Part shown: positions 8,863 through 18,002 of the stretch, in pieces
How positions within the stretch are numbered: the first letter of the stretch is position 1
How the letters are laid out: every line of letters begins with the position of its first letter
Origin: Nostoc carneum NIES-2107
Lineage (GTDB): Bacteria > Cyanobacteriota > Cyanobacteriia > Cyanobacteriales > Nostocaceae
Assembly: GCA_002368155.1 (NCBI GenBank)
Contig: AP018180.1
Coordinates: 7,248,561-7,312,560, forward strand
Length of the DNA: 64,000 nucleotides
Direction of reading: 5' to 3'
Position numbers and translations under genes: made by a program
The notes under the pieces: generated by a model
The model's database searches: none
Told to the model about the DNA's origin: nothing
Seen by the model: only the letters and a program-made list of their open reading frames with translations

Positions 8863-9615
8863 ATGACTATCTCAATAATTCCCTCTCTACATAATTCCTA
8901 CAAGCTAACTGAGCAACATCAACCAAATTCAGATTCTCCATACTGTACGCTATTGTGGCGGCGGGGTCAGTTGTTGGTGAAGTCTCCCAAATATATCAAA
9001 CAGCCATATCTACCTTCTTTAGATGACAAACAATGGTTAGTCGAGTGCTTAAAACATTCCCCAGTGAAGTTGGTAAGCATCGATGCCAAGCTAAGTGAGG
9101 ATTTGTTGCGGTTTTGGGCGGAAGCTTGTACAGCAGCTAATAAGCCAATTTTTCTGCGCTTTCCCTCTGGGAATCAACCGCTAAAAAAAGCTCATCCTGT
9201 TGTCAGACTATGGAAGCAGCTTTTTGATAGGGTTTTGGCTTTTGTGTTGCTAGTCCTGCTAAGTCCAGTTATGCTGGGACTGGTTTTGTTGATGCAGATT
9301 GATTCACCAGGGCCAGTGTTCGCGCGGGAGTGGTTGGTGGGAGAGCGTGGTAGGCTTTTTCTAGCTATCAAGTTACGGACAACTAAAGCGCGCCACGTCA
9401 CACCGCTGCGGCGTTGGCTGAGTAAATCTGGTTTGCATAACTTTCCGCAGTTGTTGAATGTATTGCAAGGTGACAGAGGTTTAGTGCAATCGCATTGTTG
9501 GACTTTAGCAGATGTGGTGCAGTTAAGTTCCTCTAAACAACGAAATCTCAATGCAGCACCAGAAAAAATCGATTCATGGCAGGTAGAAGCTACGTTGAAG
9601 CCGGCTGAATCTTAA
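8863..9615 (+). CDS. hepC: HepC-like sugar transferase with altered catalytic dyad
   Basis: A 250-residue protein of the bacterial sugar-transferase (monotopic phosphoglycosyltransferase) family. After ~100 variable residues it has the family core: LFDRVLAFVLLVLLSPVMLG (membrane hairpin, about 120-140), IDSPGPVFAREWLVGERG, KLRTT, then LHNFPQLLNVLQGD (about 191-204). In active enzymes this last motif reads LDELPQL, with an Asp-Glu dyad. Here the positions are H192 and N193, and the downstream GPRP is replaced by QSHC. Initiating phosphosugar transfer may therefore be lost or altered. The name hepC rests on size and on its place just before an HepA-like exporter, as in the Anabaena HEP island, where hepC is needed for the heterocyst polysaccharide layer. 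Family is certain; orthology is inferred. Confidence 0.65.
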   Translation: MTISIIPSLHNSYKLTEQHQPNSDSPYCTLLWRRGQLLVKSPKYIKQPYLPSLDDKQWLVECLKHSPVKLVSIDAKLSEDLLRFWAEACTAANKPIFLRFPSGNQPLKKAHPVVRLWKQLFDRVLAFVLLVLLSPVMLGLVLLMQIDSPGPVFAREWLVGERGRLFLAIKLRTTKARHVTPLRRWLSKSGLHNFPQLLNVLQGDRGLVQSHCWTLADVVQLSSSKQRNLNAAPEKIDSWQVEATLKPAES

Positions 9616-9736
9616 ACCGCAAATGAAAAACGCTGCATTATAGATTTTTGGTTTTATGAATCAACAACCCCAAAGTTGTGAGCAACTTTGGTGGTTAAAA
9701 ATACAAATTATTTGCTGAATGTAACGAGATGCAATT

Positions 9737-10681
9737 ATGCAAACAGCTATATGTACTGTTTTTGAAAAAGACTACCATTATGGTGTCGGGGCTTTAGCTA
9801 ATTCTCTATACCATCATGGGTTTCGCGGTGTGATTTGGGCTGGTTACCGCGGAAATTTACCACCTTGGGCGAAGTCAGTTAAAGCTGGTAAGGGCTATCA
9901 AGAATTGGCGATCGCAAATGGTTGTACTATTCGATTTGTAAAACTAGATACCCGTAAACATTTAGGCTTTTATAAGCCTGATTTTATGAGTTTATTATGG
10001 GAAAGTTACTGCCCAGATGTAGATGCACTATTTTACTTTGACCCTGATATCGTCAATAAATGTAGTTGGGATTTTTACGAAAAGTGGGTGAGTCGGGGAA
10101 TTGCGCTGTGTGGGGATTCCTGGTATCACGTCCCGGCAAATCATCCTCGACGGTTAGCATGGCAAGAATTTGCGGAAAGTAACGGCTTAGTTTGCGATCG
10201 CCAATTAGATTATCACTTTAATAGTGGTTTTATTGGTGTGAATAAACGCTGTCAATCTATTCTTGGACTTTGGCAGAAACTGATAGAACTGGGTGAGATG
10301 GCTGGACACTCAGATTTACAAGATTTATATGGCGATAAATCTTTTGGTCATTACCCCTATCTTTATGGCGATCAGACTTACCTGAACTTAGCGCTCATGG
10401 TATCGAATCTACCTCTAAGTACGGTAGGGCCTGATGGTATGGATTTTATTCCTGGCGGCACTATTATGTCTCATGCCATCGTACCAAGTGTGAAGCCCTG
10501 GCGGAAAAAATTGATTATTAGCGCTCTTCAAGGTAGCCGTCCTAGCATTACAGATAAATTGTTTTGGCGGCATAGTCAAACACCAATTCAAATGTATTCT
10601 TCTGTCAAACTTCTGCAACAAAAATTTGCCATTCTTTGTGGCTCGGCTATTGGTCGCTTCATCTATCGCCATCCTATTTAA
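9737..10681 (+). CDS. GT-A fold nucleotide-diphospho-sugar transferase (GT8-like)
   Basis: A 314-residue soluble protein with the features of GT8-like nucleotide-diphospho-sugar transferases. The N-terminus AICTVFEKDYHYGVGALANS opens the nucleotide-binding fold. FYFDPDIV (about residues 98-105) supplies the metal-binding D-x-D, and YHFNSGFIGVNK is the typical post-DxD acceptor-site motif. A late H in GTIMSHAIVPS may be the third metal ligand. It would transfer a sugar during repeat-unit assembly. It lies between the hepC-like and hepA-like genes with 121-bp and 61-bp gaps, all on one strand. Specificity unknown. Confidence 0.75.
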   Translation: MQTAICTVFEKDYHYGVGALANSLYHHGFRGVIWAGYRGNLPPWAKSVKAGKGYQELAIANGCTIRFVKLDTRKHLGFYKPDFMSLLWESYCPDVDALFYFDPDIVNKCSWDFYEKWVSRGIALCGDSWYHVPANHPRRLAWQEFAESNGLVCDRQLDYHFNSGFIGVNKRCQSILGLWQKLIELGEMAGHSDLQDLYGDKSFGHYPYLYGDQTYLNLALMVSNLPLSTVGPDGMDFIPGGTIMSHAIVPSVKPWRKKLIISALQGSRPSITDKLFWRHSQTPIQMYSSVKLLQQKFAILCGSAIGRFIYRHPI

Positions 10682-10742
10682 GACCCTGCAATTAACTTAA
10701 TTGTTTGGTCTGTTGTTTAATTGAAAGCTTTGTCAAAAATTT

Positions 10743-12578
10743 ATGTATTTTAATCTTCCACAGTCAACTCGTAGATTCATCAAAACTAGTAGCTTTTGGC
10801 AAAATCATTATTTGATTCTACGAGAGTTCAAAAAATTCCCTCGACTGGCTACATTAGCGATAATTTTGTCGCTCTGTGCTGTTACATTTGAGGGTTTTGG
10901 ACTGGGTTTTTTATTAGCATTTTTGCAGAGCTTAACTACTCCTGATGCTGAACCCATAAAAACTGGATTTCAATGGTTTGATGTCGTAATCTTAGATATT
11001 AATGGTTCTCCCAATGAGAGATTGTACAGAGTATCGATTTTAATTGTCGTTATAACTTTTATCCGCGCTTCGTTTAATTACCTCGCGCAACTTTGCATCC
11101 AACTGAGTGAAGTAAATTTAGTAGACAATCTCCGAAAACAGATATTTGAGCAGTTACAGGCACAAGAACTCAAATATTTCGCTAAGAAAAGTTCTGGTGA
11201 ATTGATTAATAGTCTCACCAATGAAATGGAGCGGATTAGACAGATTTTTGGGGGTGTGGCTTTTGTCATTACTAGATTATTAACAATTGCCGTCTATGCT
11301 CTATCGCTGTTTTTAATTTCTTGGCAGCTTTCTATTATCTCTGTTTTACTGTTTAGTCTCTTAGCTGTGGGGCTAACATCTCTCAATAGAAATGTGCGGG
11401 AGAAGAGCTTTGGTGTTACTAAAGCTAACGATAAATTTACTGCAAGAGCGCTAGAATTTCTGGAAGGTATCCGGACTATTCATGCATTTTCTACCATCGA
11501 TTTTGAACGGCGACGGTATTACAAAGCTAGTCAAAATATAGTCACTACTTGGAAATCAGTTTATTGGCTGTCTTTATCAGTGAGACCAATTACTGAGAGT
11601 GCTGCCACATTAATTCTGGTGATGATGATTATTGTGGCATTAACAACTGGCTTAATGAAGGTGGCTTCATTGTTGACATTCTTCTTTATCTTGTTCCGCT
11701 TGGTGCCAATGATTCAAGATTTGAATGGCGTAGTTGCTTTTTTAAATACCCAAGCAGGCGCAGTTGAAAATATTAAGCAGTTGTTGACACCAGAAGATAA
11801 AGACTATTTTCAAAATGGTAAAATTCAATTCCCTGGATTAAAACAAGGAATTGATATAGTATCTGTAGATTTTGGTTATGAGCCTAATAATTTAGTGCTA
11901 CATAATATTACCCTGAGCATTGAACAGGGACAGATGATTGCCTTAGTAGGAGAAACTGGTGGTGGTAAAAGTACCCTGGCTGATTTAATTCCTAGATTTC
12001 ACGATCCAGTACAAGGACAAATTCTCATTGATGGCGTTGACTTGCGAGATTTTGAAATTAACTCGCTACGTCGCAAAATGGCGATAGTCAGTCAGAAAAC
12101 ATTTATCTTCAACACTTCCATTCGCAACAATATTGCTTACGGAACTCCTAATGCTACCGATCAGGAAATCCGCGAAGCCGCCCGTCAAGCCCATGCACTA
12201 GAATTTATCGAAAAATTACCTGGTGGCTTCAATACAATTTTAGGTGCGGACGGAATTCAACTCTCTGGCGGACAACAGCAACGAATTGCGATCGCGCGTG
12301 CTTTAGTACGCAAGCCCGAAATTTTGGTATTAGATGAAGCCACCAGTGCTTTAGATGCGATTACACAGCAGACAATTCAAGAGTTTTTAGAAAGTTATGC
12401 TGTGGGACGCACAGTAATTGTAATTGCTCATCGTCTCTCAACCATTGCTCAAGCTGATAAGGTTGTCGTCCTCGAAAAAGGACGCATCGTGGAACAGGGT
12501 AAGTATCAAGAATTACTTGAACTTCAAGGTCAACTATGGAAATATCACCAGACACATTATCAGATGGGAAATAGCTGA
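10743..12578 (+). CDS. hepA: HepA-like ABC exporter, fused permease and ATPase
   Basis: A 611-residue half-size ABC exporter. The membrane domain (about residues 30-330) has around six helices. The ATPase domain has Walker A VGETGGGKST with K409, Q-loop IVSQKTF, signature LSGGQQQRIAIARAL, Walker B ILVLDEATSALD and switch His IAHRLST. A dimer would export or flip a polysaccharide or lipid-linked glycan. HepA of Anabaena (about 600 residues) is an exporter of this layout needed for the heterocyst envelope polysaccharide. The neighbourhood (hepC-like gene upstream, GT genes around, Wzc, polymerase) supports this name, but ABC exporters of this type also serve other glycans. The stop codon abuts a heptameric tandem repeat. 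Confidence 0.68.
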   Translation: MYFNLPQSTRRFIKTSSFWQNHYLILREFKKFPRLATLAIILSLCAVTFEGFGLGFLLAFLQSLTTPDAEPIKTGFQWFDVVILDINGSPNERLYRVSILIVVITFIRASFNYLAQLCIQLSEVNLVDNLRKQIFEQLQAQELKYFAKKSSGELINSLTNEMERIRQIFGGVAFVITRLLTIAVYALSLFLISWQLSIISVLLFSLLAVGLTSLNRNVREKSFGVTKANDKFTARALEFLEGIRTIHAFSTIDFERRRYYKASQNIVTTWKSVYWLSLSVRPITESAATLILVMMIIVALTTGLMKVASLLTFFFILFRLVPMIQDLNGVVAFLNTQAGAVENIKQLLTPEDKDYFQNGKIQFPGLKQGIDIVSVDFGYEPNNLVLHNITLSIEQGQMIALVGETGGGKSTLADLIPRFHDPVQGQILIDGVDLRDFEINSLRRKMAIVSQKTFIFNTSIRNNIAYGTPNATDQEIREAARQAHALEFIEKLPGGFNTILGADGIQLSGGQQQRIAIARALVRKPEILVLDEATSALDAITQQTIQEFLESYAVGRTVIVIAHRLSTIAQADKVVVLEKGRIVEQGKYQELLELQGQLWKYHQTHYQMGNS

Positions 12579-12640
12579 TTGGGGATTGGGGACTGGGGAC
12601 TGGGGATTGGGGACTGGGGATTGGGGATTGGGGATTGGGA
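12579..12640. repeat. heptameric short tandem repeat (GGGGAYT)
   Basis: About eight tandem copies of a 7-bp unit GGGGATT/GGGGACT start directly after the hepA-like stop codon. Such short tandemly repeated repetitive (STRR) sequences are characteristic of heterocystous cyanobacterial intergenic DNA. Confidence 0.85.
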
Positions 12641-12670
12641 GAATTCATTATGACTTTTTCCCTTTCCCAC

Positions 12671-12728
12671 AGACGCGATGAATCGCGTCTCTACAAATTT
12701 TCTTTTATAGACGCGATGAATCGCGTCT
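12671..12728. repeat. two copies of a 20-bp GC-rich palindrome
   Basis: AGACGCGATGAATCGCGTCT occurs at 12671-12690 and again at 12709-12728. The same palindrome with one base changed is at 39575-39596, and a related one is at 36423-36447, so this is a dispersed palindromic family. Confidence 0.75.
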
Positions 12729-12768
12729 CTGCGTCTCTTATTTAAACTCAACTACTGTACTAAATATT

Positions 12769-13863
12769 ATGTCTAACAATTCTGAAGTAGTACAACCACT
12801 GGTTAGCGTAATTATTCCTACCTATAATCGACCACAGTATCTCAAACAAGCGATCGCCAGTGCAGTGAGGCAGACTTACCAAAATCTGGAAATTATTGTT
12901 TCTGATAACTGTAGTCCCGAAAATCCTCAAGGGATTGTGGAATCTTTTGGTGATTCACGTATCAAATTTGTGCGACATCCAGAAAATATTGGAATGTTTG
13001 CAAATCAGATGCATGGTTTTAAGATAGCAAGTGGTAAATATGTTGCTAGCCTACATGATGATGATTTATGGCATGAAGATTTTTTAGCTAAACTTGTTCC
13101 CATATTAGAAGCGCATCCAGAATTAATAATTGCTTTTAGCGATCAATACATCATTGATGCTCTAGGCAATATTAATTATTCTGGTACGGAAGCAAATACG
13201 CGTTGTTTTAAGCGCGACACACTAGAACAAGGAATATATAAAGCCTTTTATAAAATGGGTTTACTTTATAAAAGTATCCCTACTGCTGCAGCTTGTGTAT
13301 TTCGAGCTAGTCTCATAAATTGGGATAGTATTCCCCCCCAAGTTGGCGGTTTATGGGATATATATTTAAGCTATATTTGCGCTACGTCTGGTTATGCGGC
13401 TTACTATTATCCCGAAAAATTAACTTACTATCGCGCTCACGAGCAAACTGATACTATGCTCAGTGGTCATCGCAATGCTGAGGCAAAAATTCGCAAAGCT
13501 AAAAGCGAATTGTTCTGTTATCAAGTTTTCATGGAAGACCCTCGTCTTGAAGAGTTTAAGTCATACTTCCAAAAGAAATGGTTAGAAGCTAATACCACTT
13601 TGGGGATAGGTTTACTGCGAAATCAGCAAATATTAGAAGCGCGTTCTTATTTTTGGCAAGCACTAAGTAAACAGAAATTTAATCTGCGAACTATCGCAGC
13701 ATTAATTCTGAGTTTTATCCCCCAACCTCTAGCAGCGGCTTTACTAGATTTGTTGCAGTTCTACCTAGAGTGGGTAAGTAGTAAAAAAAATAAGATTTTA
13801 AAAAAAATTAACTCTCTGAAAAAAAATCAGATAAGCATGAATCTACCTCAATCAATCAATTAA
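12769..13863 (+). CDS. family 2 glycosyltransferase
   Basis: A 364-residue inverting glycosyltransferase of family GT2. Motifs in order are VSVIIPTYNRPQYLKQAI (about residues 12-29), IVSDNCSPEN, and the DDDLW nucleotide/metal site (about residues 97-101, LHDDDLWHEDF). The C-terminal third after residue 260 is helical, with a hydrophobic stretch (TIAALILSFIPQPLAAALLDLLQF) that may bind the membrane, and ends in a Lys-rich tail. It lies about 190 bp after the hepA-like gene across repeats, and is followed by an inverted copy of the repeat seen at 8346. Role in polysaccharide assembly is inferred from context; donor and acceptor unknown. Confidence 0.85.
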   Translation: MSNNSEVVQPLVSVIIPTYNRPQYLKQAIASAVRQTYQNLEIIVSDNCSPENPQGIVESFGDSRIKFVRHPENIGMFANQMHGFKIASGKYVASLHDDDLWHEDFLAKLVPILEAHPELIIAFSDQYIIDALGNINYSGTEANTRCFKRDTLEQGIYKAFYKMGLLYKSIPTAAACVFRASLINWDSIPPQVGGLWDIYLSYICATSGYAAYYYPEKLTYYRAHEQTDTMLSGHRNAEAKIRKAKSELFCYQVFMEDPRLEEFKSYFQKKWLEANTTLGIGLLRNQQILEARSYFWQALSKQKFNLRTIAALILSFIPQPLAAALLDLLQFYLEWVSSKKNKILKKINSLKKNQISMNLPQSIN

Positions 13864-13897
13864 TTTCAGGATTTTTTCCGAAATCAAACCGGATTCC

Positions 13898-13984
13898 AAT
13901 ACTGGTCGGTTAAGGGAAAAAAGGGGAATGGGAAAAGGGAAAGAAAAATCTTTAACCCTTAACCTTTTCTCCAAAACCAATTTT
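13898..13984 (-). repeat. ~87-bp dispersed repeat, copy B (inverted)
   Basis: The reverse complement of this segment is nearly identical to 8346-8433. It lies in the 207-bp gap between the GT2 gene and the GT4-GT2 fusion gene. Confidence 0.75.
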
Positions 13985-14070
13985 GAGTTCAAAACTCTTA
14001 ACCGAGTAGTATTGAACCGGATTCAGCTATTTAGGTGCGTATATAAGTTAATCGCCGCAGGAGGTGGTGT

Positions 14071-16290
14071 GTGAAAATTTGTATTGTGACTCACAAATTG
14101 AAAAAAGGTGATGGTCAAGGACGAGTTAACTATGAAGTTGCGAAAGAAGTGATTCGTCGCGGTCATCAACTAACATTATTAGCGAGTGAAATAGCACCTG
14201 AACTACAAAATCATAGTTTAGTTAATTGGGTAGAAATTCCAGTTCAAAAATTCCCAACAGAATTTATTCGGAATTTGGTATTCGCCAAAAAAAGTGCAGA
14301 TTGGTTAAATAAACATCGGGCTGAGTTTGATTTAGTCAAAGTAAATGGTGCGATTACCACAGCCTCTGCAGATGTGAATGCTGTACATTTTGTTCACAGT
14401 TCTTGGTTGCGATCGCCTGTGCATATTTCTCGCACTCGGCGCGATGCTTATGGTTTGTACCAGTGGCTTTATACTGCCTTAAATGCCCAATGGGAAAAAC
14501 AAGCTTTCCAACAAGCGAAAGTCGTTGTGGCGGTATCCGAGAAGGTAGCGCAGGAATTAGTCAATATTGGCGTACCGCGATCGCAAATTCAGGTAATTGT
14601 TAACGGTGTGGACTTAACAGAGTTTACCCCTGGTGCTAGCAGTCGCCAAACTTGGAATTTACCCGAAAATGTGCCTCTAGCGCTGTTTGCTGGCGATATT
14701 CGCACCACCAGAAAGAACTTAGATACAGTTCTCTATGCCTTAGCCAAGGTTCCTGATTTACATCTAGCGGTTGTTGGCGATACTGAAGGTAGCCCCTTTC
14801 CCCAACTAGCAGCATCTTTAGGGTTAAGTGAACGAGTACATTTTTTAGGCTATCGGCGTGATATTGCTGCCATTATGCGGGCTGTGGATTTATTTGTATT
14901 TCCTTCCCGTTATGAAGCTTGCACCCTCGTATTATTAGAAGCCCTCGCTTCTGGGCTACCAGTCATTACCGCCACCGCCACCGGAGGCGCAGAACTGGTG
15001 TCACCAGAATGCGGAGTGGTTTTGTCAAATACTGATGACATCGAGGCTTTAGCCACAGCACTGTCATCATTAATCTGCGATCGCCCTTTGATGCAGCAAA
15101 TGGGTAAAGCAGCGCGTTCTCTTGCTGAACAATATAGCTGGATGACGATGGCACAAACTTACGTGGATCTATTTGAGGATTTAAAGGAAAATTCCACTTT
15201 TTTGGGCATGGGGCATAGGGCATGGGGCATAGGGCATGGTCAGACAGTGCTGCGGGAGGGTTTCTCTTTACAGGCGACTGTGCTTAACCACTCGCAAGAA
15301 AATGCAGTTTCTCGCCGACTTTCTATGAAAAACACTGTTCTTATCCCCACTTATCGCCGTCCTCTAGATTTGTCTCGTTGCCTTTTAGCACTACAGGCGC
15401 AAACTAAACCAGTTGATCAGGTAATCGTCGTTGTCCGCGATACAGATAAAGAAACTTGGCAATTTCTCGCGGATTTTCCCACCGATAAACTGCCACTACA
15501 AACAGTTACAGTTAGCGTACCAGGGGTAGTAGCAGCCTTAAACGCTGGACTAGCCGCAGTGGAGGGAGACATTGTTTCGATTACAGATGATGATGCAGCC
15601 CCCCATCCTGATTGGTTAGAGAAAATCAACGCCCATTTTCTGGCAGATAGCCGTATTGCTGGCGTTGGTGGGCGTGATTGGATCTATCAAGGCAATAAAC
15701 TGGAAGATGGTTCTGAGTCGGTAGTTGGGAAATTGCAGTGGTTTGGACGGGTGATTGGAAACCATCACCTAGGAGTGGGAGAAGCGCGGGAAGTTGATGT
15801 TCTTAAAGGCGTGAACATGAGTTTTCGTCACGCTGCGATCGCGCGATCGCATTTTGATGAAAGAATGCGTGGTACAGGCGCACAAGTCCATTTTGAAATG
15901 GCGTTTACCTTCGCGCTAAAACGCGCTGGTTGGAAGTTAATTTATGATCCCCTAGTGGCAGTCGATCATTATCCAGCACAGCGTTTTGATGAAGACCAAC
16001 GCCATAATTTTAATGAAATTGCCTTTATTAATTTAGTCCATAATGAAACTTTAGTTTTATTAGATCATCTGCCGCCGTTACGTCGTGCAGTGTTTTTATT
16101 ATGGGCAATATTTATAGGCACAAGGGATAGTTTGGGCTTATTACAATGGTTGAGATTGTTACCTATTCAGGGACAATTAGCAGGTAAAAAATTCCTGGCT
16201 TCTTTGCGTGGGCGCTGGTTAGGTTGGCAAACACATAAACAATTCAAAATTCAAAATCCAAACTTCAAAAATAAGTTTGTTTTGTTTTGA
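14071..16290 (+). CDS. two-domain glycosyltransferase, GT4 fused to GT2
   Basis: A 739-residue protein with two complete catalytic domains. Residues 1-370 are a GT4 (GT-B) enzyme with VAVSEKVAQELVNIGV, GVDLTEFTPG, FAGDIRTTRKNLDTVL, FLGYRRDIAAIM and FPSRYEACTLVLLEALASGLPVI. Residues 419-700 are a GT2 (GT-A) enzyme with NTVLIPTYRRPLDLSRCLLA, the SITDDDAAPHPDW metal site, and a later RGTGAQVHFEMAF acceptor region. The linker (about 375-395, LGMGHRAWGIGHGQ) is encoded by a GGGCATR-type heptamer repeat of the kind normally found between genes. An in-frame ATG at 15325 could start the second domain separately. The GTG start at 14071 has GGAGG 7 nt upstream. It probably adds two successive sugars to the repeat unit. 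Confidence 0.8.
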   Translation: MKICIVTHKLKKGDGQGRVNYEVAKEVIRRGHQLTLLASEIAPELQNHSLVNWVEIPVQKFPTEFIRNLVFAKKSADWLNKHRAEFDLVKVNGAITTASADVNAVHFVHSSWLRSPVHISRTRRDAYGLYQWLYTALNAQWEKQAFQQAKVVVAVSEKVAQELVNIGVPRSQIQVIVNGVDLTEFTPGASSRQTWNLPENVPLALFAGDIRTTRKNLDTVLYALAKVPDLHLAVVGDTEGSPFPQLAASLGLSERVHFLGYRRDIAAIMRAVDLFVFPSRYEACTLVLLEALASGLPVITATATGGAELVSPECGVVLSNTDDIEALATALSSLICDRPLMQQMGKAARSLAEQYSWMTMAQTYVDLFEDLKENSTFLGMGHRAWGIGHGQTVLREGFSLQATVLNHSQENAVSRRLSMKNTVLIPTYRRPLDLSRCLLALQAQTKPVDQVIVVVRDTDKETWQFLADFPTDKLPLQTVTVSVPGVVAALNAGLAAVEGDIVSITDDDAAPHPDWLEKINAHFLADSRIAGVGGRDWIYQGNKLEDGSESVVGKLQWFGRVIGNHHLGVGEAREVDVLKGVNMSFRHAAIARSHFDERMRGTGAQVHFEMAFTFALKRAGWKLIYDPLVAVDHYPAQRFDEDQRHNFNEIAFINLVHNETLVLLDHLPPLRRAVFLLWAIFIGTRDSLGLLQWLRLLPIQGQLAGKKFLASLRGRWLGWQTHKQFKIQNPNFKNKFVLF

Positions 16291-16437
16291 GTAAATTAGC
16301 TCTCTTCCTTCGTGATCTTCGCACTTTTGCGGTTCGCTTAAAAAGTAGTAATAAATATTACGCAAAGGCGCAAAGAATAAATTTCGATTTTCTGTACTCA
16401 AATCAATACCAATCCAAAATCTAAAATCTAAAATTGA

Positions 16438-17928
16438 ATGCCTTCTAAACAGAAACAGATACTTTACAATCCTGTTTTGCAGGAAAACTTCTCTCCTCAA
16501 GACCGGGCTGCACAAGCTTGGATGGTAATCTTGGGTTACATATTGCTTACAATAGTTTGTTACTTTACTGGTGCAGCAACAATGTTGCGGTTAGTTTTTC
16601 CGGCAACATCTTTATTAGTAGGTTTATTTCTTTATTTCCGCCATCCCATTCTCTATATTGGGTTTACTTGGTGGATTTGGTTTCTTACGCCTTTAGTTGC
16701 GCGGTTGGTAGATTATCGAGTTGGTTGGGATCCTACTCGTCAGATACTGATTGCACCTTATTTAGTGGTATTTGTCACTATTGGCACTTTTATTAAATAT
16801 TTGCCTAGCAGTGTCCGCCAAGGAGGTTTACCTTTTCTTTTGGCGTTTATTGGGGTATTTTATGGGTTTTTAGTGGGTCTGATTTATAATGCCCCTGTGC
16901 CTGTAGCGCGTGGTCTTTTAGATTGGCTAAGTCCGATTATTTTCGCTTTTCATTTATTTATGAACTGGCGAGATTATCCGACTTACAGAGAGCAAATGCA
17001 GCGTGTATTTCTCTGGTGTGTGTTAATTACTGGTGCTTATGGTATCTATCAATTTGTGGTAGCGCCGGAATGGGATAGATATTGGTTAATCGAATCCAAA
17101 ATGTTTACCAGTTCAGGAGATCCAGAACCATTTGGGATGCGTGTTTGGAGTACGTTGCACTCAGTTGGGCCTTTTGGTTCTGTGATGCAAACTGGTCTAT
17201 TGTTATTATTTACCAGAACTGGATTTTTAATTTTTCCTGCTTCGGCTGTGGGTTATTTGTCTTTCTTGTTAGCACAAGCACGTACTAATTGGGGCGGTTG
17301 GTTATTAGGCGTAATTATAATTTTGGGTTCAGTCAAAGCTAGAATTCAAATGCGCTTAATTACTATTATTGTAGTCATGGCAATATGTGTTGTTCCCTTA
17401 ACCACTATTGAGCCAATCTCAGAGGTGGTGGCTACTCGGTTAGAAACTTTTTCTAATTTAGAGAATGACACAAGTTTTAAAGATAGATCGGGCAGTTATG
17501 ATCGCAACTTGAGCATTGCTCTTTCTAATGTATTAGGTAATGGTTTAGGCAATATCTGGAAGGTCAATGAAAAAACTGGACAAATCGAAGTTTTTGTAAT
17601 TGACAGTGGCGTTCTAGATATGTTTTTTACTTTAGGTTGGGCTGGTGCTATCTTTTATTTAGGTGGCTTAATCTTGACACTTATTAATGTTAGTAAGTAC
17701 AAAGAAGGACGTTTTGATAGTTTTGTCAGTGCTGCCCGTGCGATTGGAATCAGTGGTTGTTTTCAGTTAGTCATTGGTAGTGGGATGTTGAGCGTTGCTG
17801 GCATGATTTTATGGGGATTTTTGGCTATGGCTATGGCAGCACATAAATATTATCAGGAGCAAAGCAATTTGCAATATCCAATTATCAAGTATCCTGGCTC
17901 TATCCCACAAATAGGTAATTCTAATTAA
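16438..17928 (+). CDS. O-antigen polymerase/ligase-like integral membrane protein
   Basis: A 496-residue protein with about ten hydrophobic helices, beginning AWMVILGYILLTIVCYF, VFPATSLLVGLFLYF and VVFVTIGTFI. A periplasmic loop of about 40 residues (EWDRYWLIESKMFTSSGDPEPFGMRV region) and a later one after LETFSNLENDTSFKDRSGSYDRNL match the large-loop layout of Wzy/WaaL-type polymerases. It would join lipid-linked repeat units in the periplasm in the Wzx/Wzy-type pathway, consistent with the Wzc-like protein at 6046-8334. Sequence conservation in this family is weak, so the call rests on topology and context. No clear ribosome-binding site precedes the ATG at 16438. A good terminator follows at 17969-18002. 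Confidence 0.75.
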   Translation: MPSKQKQILYNPVLQENFSPQDRAAQAWMVILGYILLTIVCYFTGAATMLRLVFPATSLLVGLFLYFRHPILYIGFTWWIWFLTPLVARLVDYRVGWDPTRQILIAPYLVVFVTIGTFIKYLPSSVRQGGLPFLLAFIGVFYGFLVGLIYNAPVPVARGLLDWLSPIIFAFHLFMNWRDYPTYREQMQRVFLWCVLITGAYGIYQFVVAPEWDRYWLIESKMFTSSGDPEPFGMRVWSTLHSVGPFGSVMQTGLLLLFTRTGFLIFPASAVGYLSFLLAQARTNWGGWLLGVIIILGSVKARIQMRLITIIVVMAICVVPLTTIEPISEVVATRLETFSNLENDTSFKDRSGSYDRNLSIALSNVLGNGLGNIWKVNEKTGQIEVFVIDSGVLDMFFTLGWAGAIFYLGGLILTLINVSKYKEGRFDSFVSAARAIGISGCFQLVIGSGMLSVAGMILWGFLAMAMAAHKYYQEQSNLQYPIIKYPGSIPQIGNSN

Positions 17929-17968
17929 CTATTTTCTTGCTTGATTGTAAGGTAGTTATATGGGAAAT

Positions 17969-18002
17969 AAAAAGATAATCTGATTACTCAGATCATCTTT
18001 TT
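17969..18002 (+). terminator. Rho-independent-like terminator
   Basis: AAAAAGATAATCTG (17969-17982) pairs with 17989-18002 with one mismatch, followed directly by TTATTTAAT. It lies 40 bp after the polymerase stop codon, so the last GT4 gene at 18715 probably has its own promoter. Confidence 0.65.

Noticed and set aside
12579-12640. Heptamer arrays considered as CRISPR or origin iterons
   Set aside because: Direct 7-bp units without spacers or a nearby dnaA/rep gene; they are typical cyanobacterial STRR sequences.
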